From NCBI RefSeq assembly GCF_011398155.1, contig NZ_AP021888.1:1037501-1101500 (forward strand): 64,000 nt of DNA, read 5' to 3'. Source of the stretch: Thiosulfativibrio zosterae. Its GTDB lineage: Bacteria; Pseudomonadota; Gammaproteobacteria; Thiomicrospirales; Thiomicrospiraceae. The position numbers and the translations under genes are program-made. Positions 14,770 through 22,914 of this stretch are shown here, in pieces (position 1 is the first letter of the stretch; each line of letters begins with the position of its first letter). Under the pieces are notes generated by a model that was not told the DNA's origin, searched no databases, and saw only the letters and a program-made list of their open reading frames with translations.

Positions 14770-15612
14770 TTAAAAAACCTGATTTAAATTAAAGTAGTGG
14801 CATTGTAGTTTTCTGTCTAAATCTATGACGGGATCTTCATTTACAAAATAATAGAACTCTAGGGATTTATGCGAGTCGGTCCAAATATCCCATAGGGTGA
14901 CATTCAGCGGCTTTTGATTGGCCACAACGGCAATCCCTTCACAGCGCAATTTTTGCAAGCCGTTAAATAGCGCTTGGTTGTCGATTTCAGGCAGTAGATG
15001 CAACACTGGGTAAATGCCCTGATGGGCAAAATATAAAGCAACTAAGAGCAGTAAAATTTCATCTGAGGTATTGCTGCTATCGGGTTGGAGCCAAATTTTT
15101 CGACAAGTGCTTAACGACAAATGGCGGGTTGCAAATCGCAAGCGCGTGTAAAGTCTGGGTAACAATTGGGTTTCCAGTAAAGCTAAATATTCTCTGGATA
15201 AATTTCCTGTTTCTAATACCAATATACGCAAATTGTGGTTTAAGGTGGTTTCATCCGCATCTGCAAACAGTAAATCTAGGGTATTGCTGAGTTTTGCCAA
15301 ATCATATTCACTGAGAACTTGTTTGATTTGTGCAATCAAATCCAACTCTTCAATATTGGTGGTAAGCGGATTACGGGCGTTTTGGTTAACCAAGAGTTGT
15401 TTGACTTGGCTAATGGGAATGCCTTGTTCTGTCAATTTAATCGCGGCTTTAATTTGGTCGATATGCTCTTGCGTATAAAGGCGATGACCGCTTTCTGTGC
15501 GAATCGGCTCAATCAAACCATAGCGTCTTTCCCAGGCACGCAGCGTGATGGGATTAACACCAGCAATTCGACAAATTTCACGAATGGGGTAAAGGGCATC
15601 ATTAGCTTTCAT
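14770..15612 (-). CDS. litR: MerR-family light-response regulator, class II LitR-like
   Basis: 280 residues. The N-terminal winged helix (about residues 8-75) reads YPIREICRIAGVNPITLRAW, RRYGL and SGHRLYT, as in LitR/CarA/CarH. The C-terminal half has the layout of a B12-binding module (four-helix part, then an alpha/beta part with GIYPVLHLLPEID) but lacks the cobalamin-ligating (E/D)xHxxG motif. That is the state of class II LitR proteins, which do not bind B12 and, in Pseudomonas putida, work with a short LOV protein. It is the last gene of a seven-gene minus-strand operon, 59 bp after the photolyase. Repressor function and LOV partnership are inferred. Confidence 0.85.
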   Translation of the reverse strand: MKANDALYPIREICRIAGVNPITLRAWERRYGLIEPIRTESGHRLYTQEHIDQIKAAIKLTEQGIPISQVKQLLVNQNARNPLTTNIEELDLIAQIKQVLSEYDLAKLSNTLDLLFADADETTLNHNLRILVLETGNLSREYLALLETQLLPRLYTRLRFATRHLSLSTCRKIWLQPDSSNTSDEILLLLVALYFAHQGIYPVLHLLPEIDNQALFNGLQKLRCEGIAVVANQKPLNVTLWDIWTDSHKSLEFYYFVNEDPVIDLDRKLQCHYFNLNQVF

Positions 15613-15671
15613 AGGCGGCGCTCAATTGGTTGGGTAAATATCTATGCATATCTTAGACAACTTCAGAATTT

Positions 15672-17120
15672 TTAGCAAATTGGGGTTTTAAGCGATTGCA
15701 CCCTCGCCAAATGATCTTGGCGAGATTCAGCGAGATTAACAATCGGTTTTGGATAGGTTTTACCCAAAATAATGCCTTTCATTTGGCATTCTTGGGTGTG
15801 TTCCCAAGGTGCATGTATGGCTTTATTGGATAAGTTCTTCAACTCTGGCACCCAACGGCGAATATAAAGTCCCTCAGCATCAAATTTGACACTTTGCGTC
15901 ACCGGATTAAACAATCGATAATAGGGCGCTGCATCCACGCCACAGCCAGCGACCCATTGCCAGCCCATGACATTATTGGCAGGGTCGGCATCAAACAAAG
16001 TAAAGTCAAACCAGTTTTTTCCCAACAGCCAATGTTGATGCAGGTTTTTGGTTAAGAGCGATGCGACCAGCATTCGCAATCGATTGTGCATGGTGCCGGT
16101 TGCCCAAAGTTCGCGCATGCCGGCATCGATAATCGGAATACCCGTTTGACTGAGTTGCCAGGCCTGGGTGTTTTCATCGGCATCTGCCCAATCCATAGCG
16201 TTGTATTTGGCCTGAAATGGCTGGGTTTCAGCATGCGGAAACCAGCAAAGCAAGTGGCGGGCAAACTCTTTCCAAACCAGTTGGCGCATCCAAGGTTGCA
16301 CGGCTTCGGCTTTTAAACTGCCATTGGCAATACGCGCTTGGCATTCTGTAAATAATCCGCTGACCGAGATTTGGCCAAATTGCAAATAGGGCGATAAACG
16401 ACTGCTGGCATCGATTGCCGGGAAATCACGATCGGTGTCATAGTTTTGTACCGAGTTGGCTAAAAAAGAATCGGCTTGTTGCCAAGCAGCGGCTTCGCTG
16501 ATGTCCCAGTGCGCAAGTAGTTTTTGAGCCCAAGGTTTTTGAAGTAAGGCTTGTAAACTTTGGGGCAAATGTTTGGCAGACTCAGGCACAGGGATTTGTG
16601 CCGTAGCTTTTAAATCAGGAATGGCGGCATCGAGTGTGTGACATTGGTCTTGGCGTTGCATGAGGGCTTTGTAAAAAGGGGTAAACACCAAATAGGGTTT
16701 GCCTTGTTGATTACTAAAGCGGCTTGGCTCAATTAAAAACTCGGAATAGAGCGGTGTGAGTTTGACTTGATGTGTTTGGCAAATTTGCAGCGCTAAGTTT
16801 TGCTGGGTGACAAAGGGTTCACCCGGTTGAAAGCTGTAAATCACTTCAGTAATGTTATGGGTTTTTAGCAGTTGAGTAAACTGCTCTGCAAAGTCACCTT
16901 CGTGTATCCAAATAGCACCGCCCAGATTTTGAATATCCGTTTGCAGGGCTTGCAAGCTTTTTGCCAGCCACAAGCTGTTGGCAGATTCTGTGCCGCCAAT
17001 AGTGAGTTTTGGGTCGTGAAAATAGCTAAAAATAACCAGATCTGGTTGTTTTAGCGCCATTTGCAGCCCTAAGTGATGTTGTAAACGCAGTTCTCTTTGG
17101 CACCAAACTAGGGTTGTCAT
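15672..17120 (-). CDS. phrB: Deoxyribodipyrimidine photolyase
   Basis: 482 residues with both photolyase domains. The N-terminal alpha/beta domain begins LVWCQRELRLQHH and includes GKPYLVFTPFYKAL. The FAD domain has SRLSPYLQFGQIS, WKEFARHLL, GTMHNRLRMLVASLLTKNL and DADPANNVMGWQWVAGCG. It repairs cyclobutane pyrimidine dimers with visible light. It overlaps the upstream CHI-like gene by 4 bp. It gives the cell a complete photolyase in addition to the split one at 8573-9879. The degenerate palindrome AACCAGATCTGGTT (17034-17047) and a CCAGGCCTGG (16158) lie inside it. Confidence 0.93.
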   Translation of the reverse strand: MTTLVWCQRELRLQHHLGLQMALKQPDLVIFSYFHDPKLTIGGTESANSLWLAKSLQALQTDIQNLGGAIWIHEGDFAEQFTQLLKTHNITEVIYSFQPGEPFVTQQNLALQICQTHQVKLTPLYSEFLIEPSRFSNQQGKPYLVFTPFYKALMQRQDQCHTLDAAIPDLKATAQIPVPESAKHLPQSLQALLQKPWAQKLLAHWDISEAAAWQQADSFLANSVQNYDTDRDFPAIDASSRLSPYLQFGQISVSGLFTECQARIANGSLKAEAVQPWMRQLVWKEFARHLLCWFPHAETQPFQAKYNAMDWADADENTQAWQLSQTGIPIIDAGMRELWATGTMHNRLRMLVASLLTKNLHQHWLLGKNWFDFTLFDADPANNVMGWQWVAGCGVDAAPYYRLFNPVTQSVKFDAEGLYIRRWVPELKNLSNKAIHAPWEHTQECQMKGIILGKTYPKPIVNLAESRQDHLARVQSLKTPIC

Positions 17121-17641
17121 GTGTTTTCTCGTGGCGTTTTGAGGTTAAGCAATTCTTTTTTTAGGGACGCAGACAGTGGGTTTTCACCCAACCAAATCCC
17201 AAAATACACCGCTTTAAAGCCAGCGGTTTTCGTGGTAAAGACCGTTTGCTCATTGAGTTGTAATTGTGTAATGCCATTTTCATAGCTGAGGCGGTAACAG
17301 TCATTGGGTTCGACCGCTTGATAGCTGGCGTGAAGTCCGTTGACGGCTGCTTGTAAATCGACCGATAAGTTGTCAGGCAATACTTCATTTGCGCCCTTTA
17401 TCAAAATATCAGGGCTAATCGATTTGAAATAACATAACTCTAACTGCAAAGGTTGTTCATTACTTAAAAAGTTGGCCTTTAAGGACATTTTACTTTTAAG
17501 TTTGGCTTGGTAAATATCCATAAATAACCAAGTGGCGGTGCCTTGCGAAAGGGTTTGCCATTTGGCAGGCGTAGTGCTTTCAGCCCAACTCATTGAGCTG
17601 AATAAACATACACCTAGCCAAAGCCAAGGTAGGCGTTTCAT
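17117..17641 (-). CDS. Exported chalcone isomerase-like protein
   Basis: 174 residues with a signal peptide ending at SMSWA-ES. The body follows the CHI-like fold of bacterial periplasmic proteins: TATWLFMDIYQAKLKSK, LELCYFKSISPDILIKGANEVLP and YFGIWLGENPLSASLKKELL. Role unknown; fatty-acid binding is known for some CHI-fold proteins. It overlaps its neighbours by 4 bp on both sides. Confidence 0.75.
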   Translation of the reverse strand: MKRLPWLWLGVCLFSSMSWAESTTPAKWQTLSQGTATWLFMDIYQAKLKSKMSLKANFLSNEQPLQLELCYFKSISPDILIKGANEVLPDNLSVDLQAAVNGLHASYQAVEPNDCYRLSYENGITQLQLNEQTVFTTKTAGFKAVYFGIWLGENPLSASLKKELLNLKTPRENT

Positions 17642-18198
17642 GGCGCAGAATTCTCGAGCGTAGGTTTGCGAAAGAATAAGGTCACTTCGCCAACCTTAAA
17701 TCCCCATTTGGTCACAGCGGCACGATTGACCATGGTTTGATCATCATGCAGATACATCCAATCGTCAAAGTTAACATGAATACTGCTGTCTTTGTAAGGC
17801 AGATCCAGTACATATGCCCAATTGAGTGCATTACCAGCCGACTGTCCCTTGGCTTCGCCAACCACATCGGCTGCAGTACCGATAAACTGATTGGGTTGGG
17901 TCTGTTTAATGGTCCAAACACGGGTTTGTTTTTCGCCATCGTTGTATAAAAACTGTTCATCGAGGATGAGTTGAGTTTTATCCGCTGAGAGCGTGCCAGT
18001 AATGTCCACCGTAAAACGACGCAATACCATGCCGCTGCGGTCTTGGAATTGACCCCAAGCCTGAGTTTTACCATTAAAAAATGCAAACAAATCCAGTTTG
18101 GGCGTTTCGTTAGCATAGTCTTGAATTTTCATGCTGCTGCATCCCGCGGTTAAACTGAGCAGTAGAACTGTCAGCGTCCATTTAAATAAAGCTTTCAT
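17638..18198 (-). CDS. DUF3833 lipoprotein
   Basis: 186 residues with a lipobox (SLTAGC, Cys at about residue 20), followed by the DUF3833 pattern LDLFAFFNGKTQAWGQFQDR, FTVDITG and NFDDWMYLHDD. DUF3833 genes commonly travel with CHI-like, cfa, DUF1365 and amine-oxidase genes, exactly as here. Probably an outer- or inner-membrane lipoprotein taking part in lipid modification; function is not established. Confidence 0.8.
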   Translation of the reverse strand: MKALFKWTLTVLLLSLTAGCSSMKIQDYANETPKLDLFAFFNGKTQAWGQFQDRSGMVLRRFTVDITGTLSADKTQLILDEQFLYNDGEKQTRVWTIKQTQPNQFIGTAADVVGEAKGQSAGNALNWAYVLDLPYKDSSIHVNFDDWMYLHDDQTMVNRAAVTKWGFKVGEVTLFFRKPTLENSAP

Positions 18199-18200
18199 GG

Positions 18201-19439
18201 CTATTTACTCTCAGGTGTCATTTTGCTTAGCACCAACTGGTGCACGGAAATACGACCTGTTTCGAAACCAACCGTGCAATAGTCAAGGTAGTAGTTCCAC
18301 ATTTTTTGGAATTTTCGGTCAAATCCCATGTTTTGTAACATCTCACCTTGCTGATTAAAATCGTGTTTCCAAAGTTGGCAGGTTTTGGCGTAATCTTGGC
18401 CAAACGCATAGACATCATCTACCCAAAAACCATGTTGCGTGGCAAGATTACGCAATTGCGTTAGGCTGGGTAATAGGCCGCCAGGGAAAATATAGGTTTG
18501 GATAAAATCGACATCTGCTTGATAGCTGTCCGCTACGCTTTCGTCAATTGTGATGATTTGCAAAGCCGCTTTACCATGCGGTTTCAAACAGTTTTGTAAC
18601 TGCTCAAAATAGCTGTGCCAATATTCTTTGCCAACGGCTTCAAACATTTCAATACTGACAATGTGATCATATTGTTGCGCTTCGTGGCGATAATCTTGCA
18701 ATGCCACTTCAAAGTGCGACTCATCGGCTTGCGACTCTAGGCGCTGAATGGCATATTTTTGTTGTTCTTCTGAAAGCGTTAGGCCTTTGACATGAGCGCC
18801 TCTTTTCAAAGCGGCTTCCATCAGTCCGCCCCAACCACAGCCAATTTCTAACAGCTTGTCGCCTTCTTCAATCCTTAAGGCATCCAGCAGGCGTTGATAT
18901 TTGCGGTGTTGTGCGGCTTCAAGCGTGGTGTGTTCGTTATCAAAAATAGCACTGGAATAAGACATGGTGTTATCTAACCAACGGCTGTAAAAATCGTTTC
19001 CTAAATCATAGTGATACGAGATATTTTTACGGCTGTTTTGAACCGAGTTATGGCGCGAGCGATGTTGCCAAAGTTGCCATAGGTTTAAGGCTTTATTGGA
19101 TAGAAGCTTGTTAAAAACTGCTTGATTGTCGCTGGCCAAATGCATCAATTGGTAGAGTGAGTGGGTATCCAGCGCATGCTCAAAATAGGCTTGTGCAAAA
19201 CCCAGTTCGCCTTGGGTTTTAAGCAACCAATAGGTGCGTAAAGGATTGTGAATCGCCAACTCAGCATGACGACCAGATTCTTTGCCTTCAAAACGATGGG
19301 TTTCACCATATAAACTGAGGGTAATCGAGCCTGTTTGAATGTGTTTAAAAGGCAAATTTAATATGAACTTTTTAATCAACGAGGGGTGTACCAAGCGTTC
19401 TAGCCAGCTGGCTTTGGTCTGTGAAAGCGTTTTTAACAT
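18201..19439 (-). CDS. cfa: Cyclopropane-fatty-acyl-phospholipid synthase family methyltransferase
   Basis: 412 residues. SAM-binding motif LLEIGCGWGGLMEAALKRG, preceded by HYDLGNDFYSRWLDNTMSYSSAIF, typical of Cfa, which methylates double bonds of membrane phospholipids. The bicarbonate-site region YFEQ...FIQTYIFPGG is present. Overlap with the DUF1365 gene is 7 bp. In photo-oxidative stress operons Cfa homologues protect or modify unsaturated acyl chains, and furan fatty acid synthesis uses related enzymes. Which product is made here is not clear from sequence. Confidence 0.9.
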   Translation of the reverse strand: MLKTLSQTKASWLERLVHPSLIKKFILNLPFKHIQTGSITLSLYGETHRFEGKESGRHAELAIHNPLRTYWLLKTQGELGFAQAYFEHALDTHSLYQLMHLASDNQAVFNKLLSNKALNLWQLWQHRSRHNSVQNSRKNISYHYDLGNDFYSRWLDNTMSYSSAIFDNEHTTLEAAQHRKYQRLLDALRIEEGDKLLEIGCGWGGLMEAALKRGAHVKGLTLSEEQQKYAIQRLESQADESHFEVALQDYRHEAQQYDHIVSIEMFEAVGKEYWHSYFEQLQNCLKPHGKAALQIITIDESVADSYQADVDFIQTYIFPGGLLPSLTQLRNLATQHGFWVDDVYAFGQDYAKTCQLWKHDFNQQGEMLQNMGFDRKFQKMWNYYLDYCTVGFETGRISVHQLVLSKMTPESK

Positions 19440-20215
19440 GACTTCATCTCCGTGTGACTGTAATTAACCTCGGCCAAGGCCGCAGGGGTTTTATGAAATT
19501 TTCCACCTTTTATCCAAATTTTGAGCGCCCACCAATGAATCATCCACAGCACTTTAAGCGTGTTAAACGGATATTTAAGGGCCGCTAATATAAGGTTGTT
19601 GGCGTTTAAGGGTTTGGCTTTGCCCACCTGAATGGCATTGAGCACTGGGGCATTATTTTCTTGTTGGTAAATGCCCACTTGATATCTTTCAGCCGGTTTA
19701 AAAAAGCGAAATTCGTAACGACAATCCATACCAATAAAAGGCGACACATGAAACACCTTGGTGGCTTGCGCGCGTATGCCTTCTTTAAGGGGCAGCCCCT
19801 TTTCGCACAGCACATAATGATGCCATTGCCCAAAGGTATTAGACACTTCACCAATCACCGCCACCATTTCGTCTTGTGCGTTGTAGGCATACCACATGGC
19901 AAGTGGATTAAAAGTAATCCCCAAAAACCTTGGAAAACACACCAGTTCAATGCGTGCGGCGGGTTTTGGTAAACCATAGTTGGCGAGCAGGGCATCTGCC
20001 CATGCGCGCCAAGGCTGCTCGTTGCGTGCACCATAGTCTTTAAAATGCACGCTGAATAAATTAAAGCGGTTTAAAGACAAACCCTGGGTATTTTGGGCTT
20101 CTTGTTCGATGGTGTCGATATCCACTTTTAAACTGACGACACCATAACGAAACTGGTATTGCATGGGCGCAAAACGCTGATGCATCACTTGTCCAAAATA
20201 CAGGGCGCTGGACAT
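19433..20215 (-). CDS. DUF1365 protein
   Basis: 260 residues matching DUF1365: SALYFGQVMHQRFAP, FRYGVVSL, CFPRFLGITFNPLAMWYAY, the histidine-bearing EVSNTFGQWHHYVL and KVFHVSPFIGMDCRYEF. Function unknown, but it almost always sits between an FAD-dependent amine-oxidase-like gene and cfa, as here (1-bp gap and 7-bp overlap). A C-terminal hydrophobic stretch (VLWMIHWWALKIW) suggests membrane contact. Confidence 0.85.
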   Translation of the reverse strand: MSSALYFGQVMHQRFAPMQYQFRYGVVSLKVDIDTIEQEAQNTQGLSLNRFNLFSVHFKDYGARNEQPWRAWADALLANYGLPKPAARIELVCFPRFLGITFNPLAMWYAYNAQDEMVAVIGEVSNTFGQWHHYVLCEKGLPLKEGIRAQATKVFHVSPFIGMDCRYEFRFFKPAERYQVGIYQQENNAPVLNAIQVGKAKPLNANNLILAALKYPFNTLKVLWMIHWWALKIWIKGGKFHKTPAALAEVNYSHTEMKSC

Positions 20216-20216
20216 C

Positions 20217-21545
20217 TTAGGCTCTTTTAGCTTGTGATGATTTAATGTCCGTTTCCCAGGGTAAATGTAAATCCCAAAGGCGTGCTAAGTTGACCGAGCT
20301 GGTGAGCCCATCTTCGTGGAAGCCATAACCAAAATAACTACCGCAGAACCAAAGGTTATGCTTGCCTTGAATGGCTGAGAGTTGTTTTTGAGCGCGCATG
20401 GCCGCACTGTCAAAAACAGGGTGTTCATACACCAAGCGCTCGTGGGTCAAACTTTCAGCGGGTGGTGTGTTGGGGTTTAGAGTGACCAATAAAGGTACTT
20501 CGGTTTCAAAGTTTTGCAATAGATTCATCCAATAGGTGACTGCCACTTTGTCTTGTGCGCTTTTGGTATCCCGCAAATAGTTCCAAGCCGCCCATGCCAA
20601 TTTGCGTTTTGGCATCAGGTCTAGGTCAGAATGCAGGTAGGCAATGTTTTCTTGGTATTTAAAATGCGCCAATAAATTAAAATCGGGTTTGATTTTGTCA
20701 TCTAAGGCTGCATAGGTTTGGTCGGCATGCGAGGCAAACACGACATGGTCAAAGGTTTCGTGATGGTCGTTGGTAAAATAAACGCTCAAACCCAAATCAG
20801 TTTTTTCAACCTTTTTAACTTGGTGATTTAACTGGATAGCAAAGGCATTAAGCTCCAGCAATTTATTAATATATTGCTGAGAACCATTCTTAACCGATTC
20901 CCACTGGGGTCTGTCTTCTACATTGAGTAAACCGTGGTTTTCAAAAAATCTTAAAAAGCTACCCACCGGAAACTTCAACATGGTTTCGGTTGGGCAAGAC
21001 CAAATTGCTGCCGCCATGGGCAATAAATAATTATCACGCATATGGTTACTGAATTGGTGCATCAGCAAATAGTCGCCCAACGTATAAGTGAGCGGCGTGA
21101 TGCTATTGAGGTCTTGCTTGGCTTGTTGATTAAAGCGCAAAATTTCTTTAAGCATACCCCAGTGTTTGGGCGACAAAAGATTACTGCGCTGTGCAAATAA
21201 GGTATTGAGGTTATTGCCAGAATATTCTAAGTGTCCACCATCCACACTCACTGAAAAACTCATATCCGTATTTTGCGTTTCAACTTCAAGGTGTTTAAAA
21301 AATGCTGTCAGGTTGGGGTAGTTAGGCGTGTTAAACACAATAAAACCGGTATCAACCGGTTGTACTTTATCTTTTAGTTGTAAAAAACTGGTATTGGTGT
21401 GACCACCAAGTTTGGCATTTTTTTCAAAAAGGGTGACATCATGTTGTTGACTGAGAAACCAAGCAGCACTTAAACCACTGATGCCTGAACCAATCACAGC
21501 CACTTTGCGAGGTTGTGGGGTATTTTTAACTGGGTTGGATGGCAT
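20217..21545 (-). CDS. FAD-dependent amine oxidase-like protein (COG2907 type)
   Basis: 442 residues from ATG 21545, chosen because AGGAG lies upstream; the upstream in-frame start at 21587 falls inside the operator region. The FAD dinucleotide fold is AVIGSGISGLSAAWFLS followed by LFEKNAKLGGHTNT. The C-terminus has LWFCGSYFGYGFHEDGLTSS. Homologues are annotated as NAD/FAD-dependent oxidoreductases of cyclopropane/furan fatty acid operons. First gene of the seven-gene operon that ends with litR. Confidence 0.85.
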   Translation of the reverse strand: MPSNPVKNTPQPRKVAVIGSGISGLSAAWFLSQQHDVTLFEKNAKLGGHTNTSFLQLKDKVQPVDTGFIVFNTPNYPNLTAFFKHLEVETQNTDMSFSVSVDGGHLEYSGNNLNTLFAQRSNLLSPKHWGMLKEILRFNQQAKQDLNSITPLTYTLGDYLLMHQFSNHMRDNYLLPMAAAIWSCPTETMLKFPVGSFLRFFENHGLLNVEDRPQWESVKNGSQQYINKLLELNAFAIQLNHQVKKVEKTDLGLSVYFTNDHHETFDHVVFASHADQTYAALDDKIKPDFNLLAHFKYQENIAYLHSDLDLMPKRKLAWAAWNYLRDTKSAQDKVAVTYWMNLLQNFETEVPLLVTLNPNTPPAESLTHERLVYEHPVFDSAAMRAQKQLSAIQGKHNLWFCGSYFGYGFHEDGLTSSVNLARLWDLHLPWETDIKSSQAKRA

Positions 21546-21580
21546 GGTAAACTCCTGATGCTTTAAATGAAATTTTATTC

Positions 21581-21620
21581 TATACAAAAACTATACATCA
21601 ATCCACTAAAAAGTTATACA
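21581..21620. promoter_or_regulatory. Divergent light-regulated promoter region with three TATACA boxes
   Basis: TATACA occurs at 21581-21586, 21592-21597 (11 bp apart) and 21615-21620. On the plus strand the second box can act as -35 and the third as -10 with a 17-bp spacer, so a bound regulator would cover the -35. The minus-strand operon starts at 21545, so one region could control both arms. Confidence 0.6.
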
Positions 21621-21654
21621 ATCATTGAAAAGATTCGCAAAAAGGAAGGTTTTT

Positions 21655-22455
21655 ATGAAAACAACCCAGTTAACGAATCCCCAAATATCAGGGCGTCGCA
21701 TTTGGTTAGTGGGCGGTTCAGAGGGAATCGGTTTGGCGATGACTCAACAACTTCTAGGGGCCAATCATCAACTGGTTGTGTCAGCTAGGGCTGCCGAACA
21801 GCACGAAGCCTTGTTAACATTACAGCAAAATTACCCAACGCAATTGTTTTTATTGAATTTAGATGTCACGCAAAAAGACGATTTGCCTGCCAAAATTGAC
21901 CAGGCCTGGTCATTTTTAGGGGGTTTTGATGCTTGGATTTACAATGCTGGCGCTTATATTCCGATGACCATAGATGAATGGAATGTGGATGCCTTTGAGC
22001 AGATGAATGCCATTAATTATTTGGGTGCTGTATATATCATGCATGGACTGCTGCCAAAGTTTAAGGCGCAAGCGGCTGGAGAATTGTCACCCCAATGGCT
22101 GTGGAATATCAGTTTGGCTGGCGACTTTGGGTTGCCTTATGGTGGCGGGTATTCGGCGCCCAAAGCAGCATTACAAAACTTGGCAGAATCGCTTTACCCA
22201 GAGCTTAAGCAAGCTGGCATTGCATTAAAAGTAGTGAATCACGGATTTGTGCAAACGCGCTTAACCGCCAAAAATGATTTTGCCATGCTGGGGTTAATGA
22301 CGCCCGAAGCGGCGGCCACGAAAATCATAGCCGCCTTAGACTCACACAAATTTGAACATCGTTTTCCATGGAATTTGGCATGGGTGTTGGGCACGATTAA
22401 ACGCTTGCCCAAAAGTTGGGCGCTCAAAATTACGCAAGGAATGTTAAAAAAATGA
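21655..22455 (+). CDS. SDR-family oxidoreductase
   Basis: 266 residues from ATG 21655 with AAGGAAGG upstream. Classical short-chain dehydrogenase: cofactor motif VGGSEGIG, IYNAGAY (NNAG-like) and the catalytic Ser with YSAPKAAL (YxxxK). Substrate unknown. It starts the plus-strand operon divergent from the amine oxidase-cfa operon and overlaps the next gene by 4 bp. The ACCAGGCCTGGT copy at 21899-21910 lies inside it (encoding DQAWS). Confidence 0.88.
   Translation: MKTTQLTNPQISGRRIWLVGGSEGIGLAMTQQLLGANHQLVVSARAAEQHEALLTLQQNYPTQLFLLNLDVTQKDDLPAKIDQAWSFLGGFDAWIYNAGAYIPMTIDEWNVDAFEQMNAINYLGAVYIMHGLLPKFKAQAAGELSPQWLWNISLAGDFGLPYGGGYSAPKAALQNLAESLYPELKQAGIALKVVNHGFVQTRLTAKNDFAMLGLMTPEAAATKIIAALDSHKFEHRFPWNLAWVLGTIKRLPKSWALKITQGMLKK
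21899..21910. repeat. ACCAGGCCTGGT dispersed palindrome (inside SDR gene)
   Basis: Exact copy, extended to GACCAGGCCTGGTC, with AAAATT and ATTTTT flanks although it is coding sequence. Confidence 0.9.
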
Positions 22456-22907
22456 CTATTATGCCCGCAGATTTTCAAGCTGCCTTAGACAACTATGCTC
22501 AGGTTTTTGCCGCGCTTACGCCTGAAAACCTGCACACAACTTTGCCACAGGTGTTCGCGCCACAAGCCAAATTTAAAGACCCATTTAATGAGGTGGTGGG
22601 ATTAGAAAAAATCATGGGCATTTTTGAACATATGTATGCCACCCTAGATGCACCGCATTTTGTGATCACGCATACCGCCCAAAAAGGTATGGTTGGTTAT
22701 ATTCACTGGCACTTTCATTTTCAACTTAAAGGGCAAGTGCAACCGCAAACTCTAGAAGGGCTGAGCCGCATTGTCTTTAACGAACAGCATCAAGTGATTG
22801 AGCACATCGATTATTGGGATGCAGGTGCCGCCATTTATGCCAAGATTCCGTTGCTGGGTTGGGGCGTACGCTGGGTTGCCAAAAAACTCAGTGCTCAGCA
22901 GGGTTGA
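22452..22907 (+). CDS. NTF2-like/SnoaL-like protein
   Basis: 151 residues from the ATG that overlaps the SDR stop (ATGA). The cone-shaped NTF2-like fold is indicated by NYAQVFAALTPENLHTTLPQVFAPQAKFKDPFNEVVG, HWHFHFQLKG and HIDYWDAGAAIYAKIPLLG. Members near SDR genes are annotated nuclear transport factor 2 family and may be small isomerases or hydrolases. Catalytic function is not proven. Confidence 0.75.
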   Translation: MTIMPADFQAALDNYAQVFAALTPENLHTTLPQVFAPQAKFKDPFNEVVGLEKIMGIFEHMYATLDAPHFVITHTAQKGMVGYIHWHFHFQLKGQVQPQTLEGLSRIVFNEQHQVIEHIDYWDAGAAIYAKIPLLGWGVRWVAKKLSAQQG

Positions 22908-22914
22908 GTGTTAA

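Noticed and set aside
14770-15612. B12-dependent CarH-type photoreceptor
   Set aside because: The C-terminal half has no (E/D)xHxxG cobalamin ligand; class II LitR fits better.
16158-16167. CCAGGCCTGG inside the photolyase gene as a ninth copy of the dispersed palindrome
   Set aside because: Only the 10-bp core matches; the outer A/T and AT-rich flanks are absent, so it may be chance coding sequence.
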